Assembly (NCBI RefSeq): GCF_000702305.1
Contig: NZ_JNLC01000015.1
Span: 1-64,000 of the forward strand
Direction: 5' to 3'
DNA length: 64,000 bases
DNA from: Allobosea sp. 117
Lineage (GTDB): Bacteria; Pseudomonadota; Alphaproteobacteria; Rhizobiales; Xanthobacteraceae
The notes beneath the pieces were generated by a model that searched no databases, was not told where the DNA came from, and saw only the letters and a list, made by a program, of their open reading frames with translations. The position numbers and the translations under genes are program-made. Positions 1 through 8,069 of this stretch are shown piece after piece (within the stretch, counting starts at the first letter, position 1; each line of letters starts with the position of its first letter).

Positions 1-5
1 CCCTG

Positions 6-1412
6 TCAGTGTGCGAGGTTTTTGACGATGTCCTCGACCATTTTCTTGGCGTCGGCGAAGAGCATCATGGTGTTGTCGCGGAAGAACAGCTCGTTCTCGA
101 CGCCGGCATAGCCGGCCGCCATGCCGCGCTTGATGAACAGCACGGTCTTGGCCTTCTCGACGTCGAGGATCGGCATGCCGAAGATCGGGCTCTGCGGGTC
201 GGTCTTGGCCGCCGGGTTGGTGACGTCGTTGGCGCCGATCACGAAGGCCACGTCGGCTTGAGCGAACTCCGAGTTGATGTCCTCGAGCTCGAACACCTCG
301 TCGTAAGGAACGTTGGCCTCGGCGAGCAGCACGTTCATGTGGCCGGGCATGCGCCCGGCGACCGGGTGGATGGCGTATTTCACCTCGACGCCTTCGGCCT
401 TCAGCCGGTCCGCCATCTCGCGCAGCGCGTGCTGGGCCTGGGCGACCGCCATGCCGTAGCCCGGCACGATGATCACCTTGGAGGCGTTCTTCATGATGAA
501 GGCGGCATCCTCCGCCGAGCCCTGCTTGACCGGGCGCGTCTCGACCGCTCCGCCGGCGCCGGCGGCAGCGGCGTCGCCGCCGAAGCCGCCGAGGATCACC
601 GAGATGAAGGAACGGTTCATCCCCTTGCACATGATGTAGGACAGGATCGCGCCCGACGAGCCGACCAGCGCCCCGGTGATGATCAGCGCGGTGTTGCCCA
701 GCGTGAAGCCGATGCCCGCCGCCGCCCAGCCGGAGTAGCTGTTCAGCATCGACACCACCACCGGCATGTCGGCGCCGCCGATCGGGATGATCAAGAGCCC
801 GCCGAAGATGAGGCTGGCGATCACGATCAGCCAGAACACGGTGTGGCTCTCGGTGGCGGTGAGCACGCCGATCAGCACCACGATGAGCGCCGCCAGGGCG
901 GCGTTGATGACATGGCGAGCGGGGAGCAGGATCGGCTTGCCGCTCATATTGCCGTTGAGCTTGGCGAAGGCGATCACCGAGCCGGTGAAGGTGATGGCGC
1001 CGATGGCGACGCCGAGGCTCATCTCGATCAGCGCCTGGCCGTGGATGGCGCCCGGTTCGCCGATGCCGAAGGCTTCCGGCGCATAGAGCGCGGCCGCCGC
1101 CACCATCACCGCGGCAAGGCCGACCAGCGAGTGGAACGCCGCCACCAGCTGCGGCATCTGCGTCATCGCGATGTTCTTGGCGATATAGGCGCCCGCCCCG
1201 CCGCCGATGGCGAGGCCGCCGACCACCAGCGCGAAGGCGCCGATCCCCGCCGGCGGCGAGGCCGCCAGCGTGGTGAGGATGGCGATCCCCATGCCGGCCA
1301 TGCCGAACAGATTGCCCCGGCGCGAGGTCACCGGGCTGGAGAGCCCGCGCAGCGCGAGGATGAACAGCACCCCGGAGACGAGGTACAGAAGGGCCACAAG
1401 GTTGGCGTTCAT
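6..1412 (-). CDS. pntB: NAD(P) transhydrogenase subunit beta (PntB)
   Basis: Inner-membrane subunit of the proton-translocating transhydrogenase, which uses the proton gradient to reduce NADP+ with NADH. The 468-residue protein has about nine hydrophobic segments over residues 1-275 (domain II). A flexible Ala/Gly-rich linker near 280-300 follows, then a soluble NADP(H)-binding domain III. Domain III carries GYGMAVAQAQ at about 318-327 and the GANDVTNPAA loop near 394, both hallmarks of the family. It is the last gene of pntAA-pntAB-pntB, 13 bases after pntAB. The split alpha subunit plus a separate beta gene is the usual alphaproteobacterial arrangement. Length is normal for the family. The stop codon lies almost at the window edge, so the gene is complete. 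Confidence 0.97.
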   Translation of the reverse strand: MNANLVALLYLVSGVLFILALRGLSSPVTSRRGNLFGMAGMGIAILTTLAASPPAGIGAFALVVGGLAIGGGAGAYIAKNIAMTQMPQLVAAFHSLVGLAAVMVAAAALYAPEAFGIGEPGAIHGQALIEMSLGVAIGAITFTGSVIAFAKLNGNMSGKPILLPARHVINAALAALIVVLIGVLTATESHTVFWLIVIASLIFGGLLIIPIGGADMPVVVSMLNSYSGWAAAGIGFTLGNTALIITGALVGSSGAILSYIMCKGMNRSFISVILGGFGGDAAAAGAGGAVETRPVKQGSAEDAAFIMKNASKVIIVPGYGMAVAQAQHALREMADRLKAEGVEVKYAIHPVAGRMPGHMNVLLAEANVPYDEVFELEDINSEFAQADVAFVIGANDVTNPAAKTDPQSPIFGMPILDVEKAKTVLFIKRGMAAGYAGVENELFFRDNTMMLFADAKKMVEDIVKNLAH

Positions 1413-1425
1413 GGTCCCCGCGCCC

Positions 1426-1875
1426 TCACTTCTTCTTGGCGTACATGGCGAGCATCCGGCTGGTCACCAGGAAGCCGCCGAAGATGTTCACCGATGCCAG
1501 GATCAGCCCGACGAAGCCGAAGCCCCGCGCCCAGCCCGTCCCCTCGGCCACGGTATCCACGCCGACCGCCAGCAGCGCGCCGACCACGATCACCGAGGAG
1601 ATCGCGTTGGTGACGCTCATCAGCGGCGTGTGCAGCGCAGGCGTCACCGACCACACCACGTAATAGCCGACGAACACCGCCAGGACGAAGATGGCGAGGC
1701 GGAACACGAAGGGGTCGATCGCCCCGCCGGTGAGCCCGTGCGCCGCCGCGCCCGCCGCGCTGGCCGCCGCATCCGCATAGGCCGCCGCGGCCTCGGCCGC
1801 CTGCCGCGCCACTTCGGCCGCCGCCCGCGCCCCTTCCGCCGCCTGATCGGCGCTCGGTGTTCCCGCTGTCGCCAT
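1426..1875 (-). CDS. pntAB: NAD(P) transhydrogenase alpha subunit, membrane part (PntAB / PntA2)
   Basis: Small membrane subunit (149 residues) giving the alpha-side transmembrane helices of the transhydrogenase proton channel. Residues 1-50 are an Ala-rich, helix-prone cytoplasmic extension. Three to four hydrophobic helices follow, including the conserved [17 protein letters not shown] segment near 80-95, and the protein ends in a short Lys tail. It sits between pntAA (upstream across a roughly 200-base repeat-rich gap) and pntB (13 bases downstream). In E. coli this part is fused to PntA; here it is a separate gene, as in Rhodospirillum and many rhizobia. Confidence 0.95.
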   Translation of the reverse strand: MATAGTPSADQAAEGARAAAEVARQAAEAAAAYADAAASAAGAAAHGLTGGAIDPFVFRLAIFVLAVFVGYYVVWSVTPALHTPLMSVTNAISSVIVVGALLAVGVDTVAEGTGWARGFGFVGLILASVNIFGGFLVTSRMLAMYAKKK

Positions 1876-1894
1876 GGTCCTCTCCCCGATCCTT

Positions 1895-2062
1895 ATCTGG
1901 CCGGGCCGGCGATCCCGCCGCCCGCCGCCTTGTCCTTGCTTTGCGACGGGTCGGCCGTCACCGGCCGTCCCTTTTGCTCAGTCGTTCCGGATAGCCTCGT
2001 CCCGGGCGGCCGCAGGCCGATCCGGGATCCTCGGATGCCCGGGCCGGGCCCGGGCAAAGGGC
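1895..2062. repeat. GC-rich palindromic intergenic repeat inside the pnt operon
   Basis: The gap between pntAA and pntAB has no plausible gene. It is filled with short inverted GC-rich words (GGCCGTCACCGGCC, TCCCGGGCGGCCGCAGG, CCCGGGCCGGGCCCGGG). This resembles the mosaic REP-type intergenic repeats common in Hyphomicrobiales. It could form RNA hairpins that separate expression of pntAA from pntAB-pntB. Copy number elsewhere in the genome cannot be judged from this window. Confidence 0.5.
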
Positions 2063-2077
2063 GTAGCGCGTCGGCGT

Positions 2078-3250
2078 CTACGCCGCGCTCGCCGCCTCAG
2101 GCTTGTCTCCAGCAGCCTTGGCGCCGCCGAAGTTCGGGTGCACCACCGCCCCGTCCCTGGTCAGCAGCGTCGCCTTCACCAGCTCGTCGTCCCACTTCAC
2201 GGCGAGGCTCTTCGACCCCTTGTCGATCAGCGTCTCCAGGAAGGCGTAGAGGTTCTTGGCGTAGAGCTGCGAGGCGGTCGCCGCGAGGCGCCCCGGCACG
2301 TTGAGATAGCCGACGATCGACACCCCGTTGGCCGTCGTCACCACCTCGCCCGGCACCGCTCCCTCGACATTGCCGCCGCGCTCCACCGCGAGGTCGACGA
2401 TCACCGAGCCCGGCTTCATCGCCGCCACCATCTCCGCCGAGACCAGCTTCGGCGCCGGCCGTCCGGGGATCAGCGCGGTGGTGATCACCATGTCCTGCTT
2501 GGCGATATGCGCGGCCACCAGCGCCGCCTGCTTGGCCTGGTACTCCGCCGACATCGCCTTGGCGTAGCCGCCCGCCGTCTCCGCCTGCTTGAACTCCTCG
2601 TCCTCGACCGCGATGAACTTGGCCCCGAGGCTCTCCACCTGCTCCTTGGCGGCCGGGCGCACGTCGGTCGCCGACACCACCGCGCCCAGACGCCGCGCCG
2701 TGGCGATCGCCTGAAGCCCCGCCACGCCCGCGCCCATCACGAACACCCGCGCCGCCGGCACCGTGCCGGCCGCCGTCATCATCATCGGCACCGCCCGCCC
2801 GAACACCTCGGCGGCGTCGATCACCGCCCGGTAGCCGGCAAGGTTCGCCTGCGAGGACAGCACGTCCATCACCTGCGCCCGGGTGATGCGCGGCATCAGC
2901 TCCATCGCGAACAGCGACACCCCGGTCTGCGCGATCTCACCGAGCGCCGCCTCGTTGCCGTAAGGGTCCGCAATGGCGATCACCAGCGCCCCGGGCTTCA
3001 CCCCTGAGAGCTCCGCCGCCGCCGGCCGCCGCACCGCCAGCACGACGTCCGCGCCCGCAACCGCCGCCGCATTGTCCGCGACGATCACGCCCCCCGCCGC
3101 CGCGTACTCCCCGTCCAAAATCCCCGAGCGCAATCCCGCGCCCGAAGCCACAACAACCTCCCCGCCAAGCCCAACAACTCGCCGAACCGTCTCAACAGAC
3201 GCACCAACCCGTGGCTCCGATGAAGCTTCCGACAAGACCGCTACGCGCAT
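2078..3250 (-). CDS. pntAA: NAD(P) transhydrogenase alpha subunit, NAD-binding part (PntAA / PntA1)
   Basis: Soluble domain I that binds NAD(H) and passes hydride to the NADP site on PntB. The 390-residue protein has the alanine dehydrogenase/PNT fold. The family motif SSQANLAGY lies at about 132-140 and the Rossmann dinucleotide loop GAGVAGLQA at about 173-181, followed by the acidic/Arg stretch TDVRP. I chose the ATG at 3248-3250 because it follows a GGGAGGG ribosome-binding site and begins with the conserved MRVAVLSE. An upstream in-frame extension to 3373 has no family similarity. It is the first gene of the pnt operon. Confidence 0.96.
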   Translation of the reverse strand: MRVAVLSEASSEPRVGASVETVRRVVGLGGEVVVASGAGLRSGILDGEYAAAGGVIVADNAAAVAGADVVLAVRRPAAAELSGVKPGALVIAIADPYGNEAALGEIAQTGVSLFAMELMPRITRAQVMDVLSSQANLAGYRAVIDAAEVFGRAVPMMMTAAGTVPAARVFVMGAGVAGLQAIATARRLGAVVSATDVRPAAKEQVESLGAKFIAVEDEEFKQAETAGGYAKAMSAEYQAKQAALVAAHIAKQDMVITTALIPGRPAPKLVSAEMVAAMKPGSVIVDLAVERGGNVEGAVPGEVVTTANGVSIVGYLNVPGRLAATASQLYAKNLYAFLETLIDKGSKSLAVKWDDELVKATLLTRDGAVVHPNFGGAKAAGDKPEAASAA

Positions 3251-3395
3251 GCGCTTCCCTCCCCGGCTCGTTCCGTCCACGCCGGCATCGGCCGGCGGAT
3301 GGCGATCTTGCGTCGCCTCGCATCGGATGAGGATGCGCCGCACCGCGACGCCGGACCGCACCCCTTCGGGCACGCACCATCCTCACCTTTCGGAT

Positions 3396-3409
3396 TGTAT
3401 TGGTATACA
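3396..3409. promoter_or_regulatory. Candidate GntR-like palindrome TGTAT-TGGT-ATACA upstream of pntAA
   Basis: A perfect 5-base inverted repeat (TGTAT/ATACA, 4-base spacer) in an AT-richer patch of the roughly 390-base divergent gap between pntAA and pyk. It lies about 146 bases upstream of the pntAA start. The shape resembles operators of FadR-type GntR regulators, which is inference only. The rest of 3251-3641 shows no gene I can support. Confidence 0.3.
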
Positions 3410-3641
3410 GAATTCTAAATGCCAGCAAGGGGGGGTCCGGCCGCGAAACGAGCGCGGCAACCGCCTGCGCGCGGGCATCCGGGGGAGTCAAAATCCCACG
3501 AGATCGCCCGCCGGAGACTGGACGTCGCCCGCCTGACACGCTGCGGTGCAAGATAACAGGCGCGAGACAGGTCCGGCATTTTGGTCCATATCAACGACGA
3601 ATGCCGGCGATCATGCATGCGCGCGGCGAATGACGGAGGAA

Positions 3642-5207
3642 ATGATGCATAGCAGGCGGGAACGCGCGACCAAGATCGTGGCGACCCTCGGCCCCGCCTC
3701 GTCCAGCCCGGAGAAGATCCGCGCGCTCTACGAGGCCGGCGTCGACGTGTTCCGGTTGAACTTCAGCCACGGCACCCAGGCCGACCACGGCCGGGTGCTC
3801 GGCCTCGTGCGGCAGACCGAGAAGGACGTCGGACGCCCGATCGGCGTGCTCGCCGACATGCAGGGCCCGAAGCTGCGCATCGGCCGCTTCGTCGACAACG
3901 CCATCACCCTGACCGCCGGCACCACCATCCGCTTCGATACCGACATGACGCCGGGCGACGAGAAGCGCGTGCCGATCCCGCATCCCGAGATCATTGAGGC
4001 GCTGCACGAGGGCTCCACCGTGCTGCTCGACGACGGCAAGGTGCGGGTGCGCGTGGTGAAGAAAGGCACCGGCTTCATCGAGGCCGAGGTGATCGCCGGC
4101 ACCAAGCTCTCCAACAACAAGGGCTTCAACGTCCCCGACGTGGTGCTGCCGGTCTCCCCGCTCACCGAGAAGGACCGCGCCGACCTGTTCTTCGCGCTCG
4201 ACCAGGGCGTCGAGTGGATCGCGCTGTCCTTCGTGCAGCGCCCGGAGGACGTGATCGAGGCGCGCGAGCTGATCCAGGACCGCGCCGCCATCAATCTGAA
4301 GCTCGAGAAGCCGGCCGCCATCGAGCACCTGACCCGCCTCACCGAACTTGCCGACAGCATCATGGTGGCGCGCGGCGACCTCGGCGTCGAGCTGTCTCTG
4401 CCCGAGCTGCCGGCGTTGCAGAAGCGCGTGGTGCGCGAGTGCCGCCGACTCGGCAAGCCGGTCATCATCGCCACCCAGATGCTGGAATCGATGATCACCG
4501 CGCCGGTCCCGACCCGCGCCGAGGTCTCCGACGTCGCCAACGCCGTCTATGAGGGCGCCGATGCGGTGATGCTCTCGGCGGAAAGCGCCGCCGGCGCCTA
4601 TCCGGTCGAGGCGGTCGCGATGATGGATCAGATCATCAAGAGCGTGGAGCACGACCCCGGCTATCGCGGCATCATTGACGCGCAACGCCCCGAGCCGGGC
4701 CACAGCGTCGCCGACGCGGTGACGCAGGCCGCCTATCACGCCGCCAACGCGATCGACGCCGCCGCCATCGTCACCTACACGCTGTCCGGCACAACGACGC
4801 TGCACGCCGCCCGCGAGCGCCCGCGCATCCCGATCGTCGGCATCGCCGCCAAGCTCTCCACCGCCCGCCGGCTGGTGATGTCCTATGGCGTGCATGTGGT
4901 GCACGAGCCGGAGGACATCCACACCTTCGGCGAGATGGCGACCAAGGCGACGCAGATCACCGTGGAGCACGGCTTCGCGCATGAGGGCGACCGCCTCGCC
5001 ATCACCGCCGGCGTGCCCTTCGCCAAGCCCGGCACCACCAATGTGCTGCGCCTCGTGACCATCGAGAAGAAGGCGATCGAGAAGAAGCCGGTGGACGACG
5101 CGCCGGCCGCGCGCAAGCGCGCCACGGCGAAGAAGGCTGCCGCGCCCGCCAAGAAGGCCCCGGCCCGCAAGTCCGCGGCCCGCCGCGCCGCCGGCACCCG
5201 GCGCTGA
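3642..5207 (+). CDS. pyk: Pyruvate kinase with basic C-terminal tail
   Basis: Converts phosphoenolpyruvate and ADP to pyruvate and ATP, the last step of glycolysis. The N-terminus (RRERATKIVATLGPASS, RLNFSHG), the active-site strand KPAAIEHLTRL with VARGDLGVEL, and the signature IIATQMLESM followed by AEVSDVANAVYEGADAVMLS are all present. The final ~45 residues depart from the family: a Lys/Ala/Pro/Arg-rich tail with repeated AKKA and APARK words, like histone H1-type tails. Two adjacent ATGs (3642 and 3645) follow GGAGGA. The second has the better spacing and begins MHSRRERATK. No operon partner. A strong hairpin follows the stop. Confidence 0.95.
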   Translation: MMHSRRERATKIVATLGPASSSPEKIRALYEAGVDVFRLNFSHGTQADHGRVLGLVRQTEKDVGRPIGVLADMQGPKLRIGRFVDNAITLTAGTTIRFDTDMTPGDEKRVPIPHPEIIEALHEGSTVLLDDGKVRVRVVKKGTGFIEAEVIAGTKLSNNKGFNVPDVVLPVSPLTEKDRADLFFALDQGVEWIALSFVQRPEDVIEARELIQDRAAINLKLEKPAAIEHLTRLTELADSIMVARGDLGVELSLPELPALQKRVVRECRRLGKPVIIATQMLESMITAPVPTRAEVSDVANAVYEGADAVMLSAESAAGAYPVEAVAMMDQIIKSVEHDPGYRGIIDAQRPEPGHSVADAVTQAAYHAANAIDAAAIVTYTLSGTTTLHAARERPRIPIVGIAAKLSTARRLVMSYGVHVVHEPEDIHTFGEMATKATQITVEHGFAHEGDRLAITAGVPFAKPGTTNVLRLVTIEKKAIEKKPVDDAPAARKRATAKKAAAPAKKAPARKSAARRAAGTRR

Positions 5208-5218
5208 GAACGGAACGA

Positions 5219-5242
5219 CCCCTCTCCACGACGGGAGAGGGG
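5219..5242 (+). terminator. Stem-loop after pyk
   Basis: A 9-base perfect inverted repeat (CCCCTCTCC, loop ACGACG, GGAGAGGGG) begins 11 bases after the pyruvate kinase stop. It has no clear T tract, so it may act as a weak terminator or mRNA-stabilising hairpin. It also looks like the first arm of the repeat cluster that follows. Confidence 0.5.
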
Positions 5243-5243
5243 C

Positions 5244-5385
5244 CGTCCGATGGATTTCCCGGACCGTTCCCTCTCCCCGTCGGGGAGAGGTGGCCCGCGA
5301 AGCGGGTCGGTGAGGGGGAACACGGCTGCGGCGCGGAAAGCCCCCTCGCCCCACCCTCTCCCCAACTCGAAGGGGGCAGGATGGC
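5244..5385. repeat. Palindromic interspersed repeat cluster between pyk and the ThDP-enzyme gene
   Basis: Contains CCTCTCCCCGTCGGGGAGAGG, GGCCCGCGAAGCGGG and GGTGAGGGGG words in the order typical of the abundant intergenic palindromic repeats of Rhizobiales. No coding potential on either strand. It lies between the convergent stops of pyk (plus) and the ThDP enzyme (minus), so it may provide bidirectional RNA hairpins. Confidence 0.6.
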
Positions 5386-5396
5386 GAGCGCCGCCC

Positions 5397-7823
5397 CTAC
5401 CCTTCCAGAGCCCTCAAATGCCGGATCGGCCGGCCGGGCGTGATGGTCTGCGCCGCGGCGATGATGGCGTTCGCGTCGATGCCGTGATGCTTGTAGAGAT
5501 CGGCGATGGTGCCAGTCTGGCCGAAATGCTCGACGCCCAGCGCCCGGGTGCGATGGCCGGCCACCGCGCCGAGCCAGCCCAGCGTCGTCGGGTGCCCGTC
5601 CAGCACGGTGACGAGGCCACAGTCGCGCGGCACCTCCGCGAGCAGTCGCTCGATATGGCTGCGCGCCTTGACGAGGCCGCGCTCGCGGGCGCGGGCGGAG
5701 GCGGTCCAGCCGGCGTTCAGCCGGTCCGCCGAGGTGACGGCGAGCAGGCCGACATCCTTGCGGTCCTCGGCCATCAGCCCGACCGCCTCGATGGCCTCCG
5801 GCGCCACCACGCCGGAATAGACCACTACAACCTCGGCGTTCGGCCCCGGCCGGCGCACCCAATAGGCGCCGTCGATGATGTCGCGCTCCAGCCCCGGCGT
5901 CATGGTGCGTCCGGGCTGGGTGAGCGTGCGGGTGGACAGGCGCAGATAGACAGAGCCACCGCTCTCGTCGCGCAGCCAGCTCTGCTCCTCCGGATCCCCG
6001 CCCGCCGCCGTGCCGCCCTCGCGCTGCAGATAGTCGAAGGCCCAGCGCAGGATCACCGCCAGCTCGTCGACATAGGCCGGCTCGAAGGCGGCGAGGCCGT
6101 CCTGCGCCATGCCGATCAGCGGCGTGCCGATCGACTGGTGCGCGCCGCCCTCCGGCGCCAGCGTCAGCCCCGAGGGCGTGGCCACGAGGATGAAGCGGGC
6201 GTCCTGGTAGCAGGCATAGTTCAGCGCATCGAGACCGCGCTGGATGAACGGGTCGTAGAGCGTGCCGACCGGGATCAGCCGCGCCCCGAACAGCGAATGC
6301 GAGAGCCCCAGCGCGCCGAGCAGGATGAACAGGTTCATCTCGGCGATGCCGAGCTCCATGTGTTGGCCCTTGGGCGAGAAGGTCCAGTCGAAGGTCGAGG
6401 GAATGCGCTCCTGCCGGAACAGGTCGGCCATCGCCTCATGGGCGAACAGCCCGCGCCGGTTCACCCAGCCGCCGAGATTGGTCGAGACGGTAACGTCCGG
6501 CGAGGTGGTAACGATGCGGTCCGCCAGCGGCCCGCCGAGCCGGGCGATCTCCGCCATCAGGAGGCCGAAACCCTGCTGGGTGGAGAGCTCGGCCTGCTTC
6601 GGCACCGGCAGCGCCGCCGGCACCTCCAGCGCGGGCGCCTCCAGCCGGCGCGGTCCGCGCGCGTTGAACGGCACCGCGTCGAGCACGCGCTGCAGCTCCA
6701 CCGCCGGCACGTCGAGCCCCTCGAACGGGTCCCATTCATGGCCGGGGCGGACATTCATCGACTGACGGAAGCCCTCCATCTGGTTGGGCGTCATCAGCCC
6801 GGCATGGTTGTCCTTGTGGCCGGCGAGCGGCAGGCCGTAACCCTTGATGGTGTAGGTGATGAACAGCACCGGCCGGTCGTGGTCGATACGCTCGAAGGCC
6901 TCGATAAGCGAGGGCAGGTCATGGCCGCCGAGATTGGTCATGAGCAGCGCCAGCTCCTCGTCGGAGCGCTTCTCGATCAGCGCGGTCACCGGCCCCTGAT
7001 CGCCGAGGTCGTCGTTGAGGCGCTTGCGCCACGCCGCGCCGCCCTGGAAGGTCAGCGCCGAATAGAGCTGGTTCGGCGCGCGGTCGATCCAGTCGCGCAG
7101 CCTCTCGCCGCCCGGCTCGGCGAAGGCCTCCATCAGCCGCGCGCCATATTTCAGCGTGACCACCTCCCAGCCGAAGGCGCGAAACAGCGCCTCCAGCCGC
7201 GCCGGCAGCCCCTCGCGGATCACCGCGTCGAGGCTCTGGCGGTTGTAGTCGAGGATCCACCAGCAGTTCCGGAGGCCCTGCTTCCAGCCCTCCAGCAGCG
7301 CCTCGTAGATGTTGCCCTCGTCCATCTCGGCGTCGCCGACGAGAGCGATCATCCGCCCCTCCGGCCAGTCGCCGGAGAGCTTGTGGGCGCGCACATAGTC
7401 CTGCACCAGCGAGGCGAACAGCGTCTGCGCGACGCCGAGCCCGACCGAGCCGGTGGAGAAATCGACGTCGTCGATGTCCTTGGTGCGCGAGGGATAGGAC
7501 TGCGCGCCCTTGTAGCCGCGATAGGCCTCCAGCTTCGCGCGCGTCTGGTTGCCGAGCAGATACTGGATGGCGTGGAAGATCGGGCTCGCATGGGGCTTCA
7601 CCGCCACCCGGTCCTGCGGCCGCAGCACCGCGAAATAGAGCGCGCAGAGGATGGTCGACAGCGAGGCGGAGGAGGCCTGATGGCCGCCCACCTTCAGCCC
7701 GTCGCCATTCGGCCGCACATGGTTGGCGTGGTGGATGGTCCAGGCCGAGAGCCAAGACACCTTGCGCTCCAGCGCGGCCAGCGCCGTGAGGTCACCACCG
7801 CTTCCATTCCGTGCTGCACGCAT
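5397..7823 (-). CDS. Pyruvate dehydrogenase E1-like / transketolase-like ThDP enzyme
   Basis: An 808-residue thiamine-diphosphate enzyme of the homodimeric AceE/transketolase superfamily. Visible features are the N-terminal segment GGHQASSASLSTI, the ThDP/metal motif GDAEMDEGNIYEALL ending with Asn in LDYNRQSLD, the linker TYTIKGYGLPLAGHKDNHAG, and a central pyrimidine-binding domain (LGIAEMNLFILLGALGLS). AceE-type enzymes decarboxylate pyruvate for the PDH complex, but there is no E2 or E3 gene nearby and the protein is shorter than E. coli AceE (887). The real substrate is therefore open. The ATG at 7821-7823 (MRAARNGSGG) follows GGAGAC; the frame upstream has no homologous character. Divergent from the adhesin gene. 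Confidence 0.85.
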   Translation of the reverse strand: MRAARNGSGGDLTALAALERKVSWLSAWTIHHANHVRPNGDGLKVGGHQASSASLSTILCALYFAVLRPQDRVAVKPHASPIFHAIQYLLGNQTRAKLEAYRGYKGAQSYPSRTKDIDDVDFSTGSVGLGVAQTLFASLVQDYVRAHKLSGDWPEGRMIALVGDAEMDEGNIYEALLEGWKQGLRNCWWILDYNRQSLDAVIREGLPARLEALFRAFGWEVVTLKYGARLMEAFAEPGGERLRDWIDRAPNQLYSALTFQGGAAWRKRLNDDLGDQGPVTALIEKRSDEELALLMTNLGGHDLPSLIEAFERIDHDRPVLFITYTIKGYGLPLAGHKDNHAGLMTPNQMEGFRQSMNVRPGHEWDPFEGLDVPAVELQRVLDAVPFNARGPRRLEAPALEVPAALPVPKQAELSTQQGFGLLMAEIARLGGPLADRIVTTSPDVTVSTNLGGWVNRRGLFAHEAMADLFRQERIPSTFDWTFSPKGQHMELGIAEMNLFILLGALGLSHSLFGARLIPVGTLYDPFIQRGLDALNYACYQDARFILVATPSGLTLAPEGGAHQSIGTPLIGMAQDGLAAFEPAYVDELAVILRWAFDYLQREGGTAAGGDPEEQSWLRDESGGSVYLRLSTRTLTQPGRTMTPGLERDIIDGAYWVRRPGPNAEVVVVYSGVVAPEAIEAVGLMAEDRKDVGLLAVTSADRLNAGWTASARARERGLVKARSHIERLLAEVPRDCGLVTVLDGHPTTLGWLGAVAGHRTRALGVEHFGQTGTIADLYKHHGIDANAIIAAAQTITPGRPIRHLRALEG

Positions 7824-7968
7824 CGCTCGTCTCCGGCTGGCGTCTTCCGGTTGCGCCCATGCTGAGAATGCGGCGCGCCGTGCGCAGGACGCAAGCGGCT
7901 CTTGGTCTGAGAACGAATTTGTAACCGGCTCGACACGGACCGATGGGCGCGCGGCCGGAGCCTTATGG

Positions 7969-7984
7969 TTAACTGGCAATTAAC
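7969..7984. promoter_or_regulatory. CtrA-type box TTAA-N7-TTAAC
   Basis: A perfect match to the full CtrA recognition sequence, embedded in an 8-base inverted repeat (ATGGTTAA / TTAACCAT, 7765-style symmetry with 7 central bases, arms 7965-7972 and 7980-7987). It lies in the 246-base divergent region, about 85 bases before the adhesin start and about 145 bases before the ThDP-enzyme start. CtrA is the alphaproteobacterial cell-cycle and surface-structure regulator. That it controls these genes is inference. Confidence 0.65.
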
Positions 7985-8069
7985 CATGCCCGCCCGATGC
8001 TCCGGAGAGCCGGAATCAGCCTTGCGCGCACCCGCTTGGCCAGAAATCCGCGCGCGGCAGGGAGCGGGA

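Noticed and set aside
3591..5354. 587-codon minus-strand frame over pyk
   Set aside because: Antisense shadow of pyruvate kinase with no recognisable domain.
5250..7865. Long plus-strand open frame of 871 codons antisense to the ThDP enzyme
   Set aside because: Arg/Ala/Gly/His-rich product with no domain; a GC-bias shadow of the real minus-strand gene.
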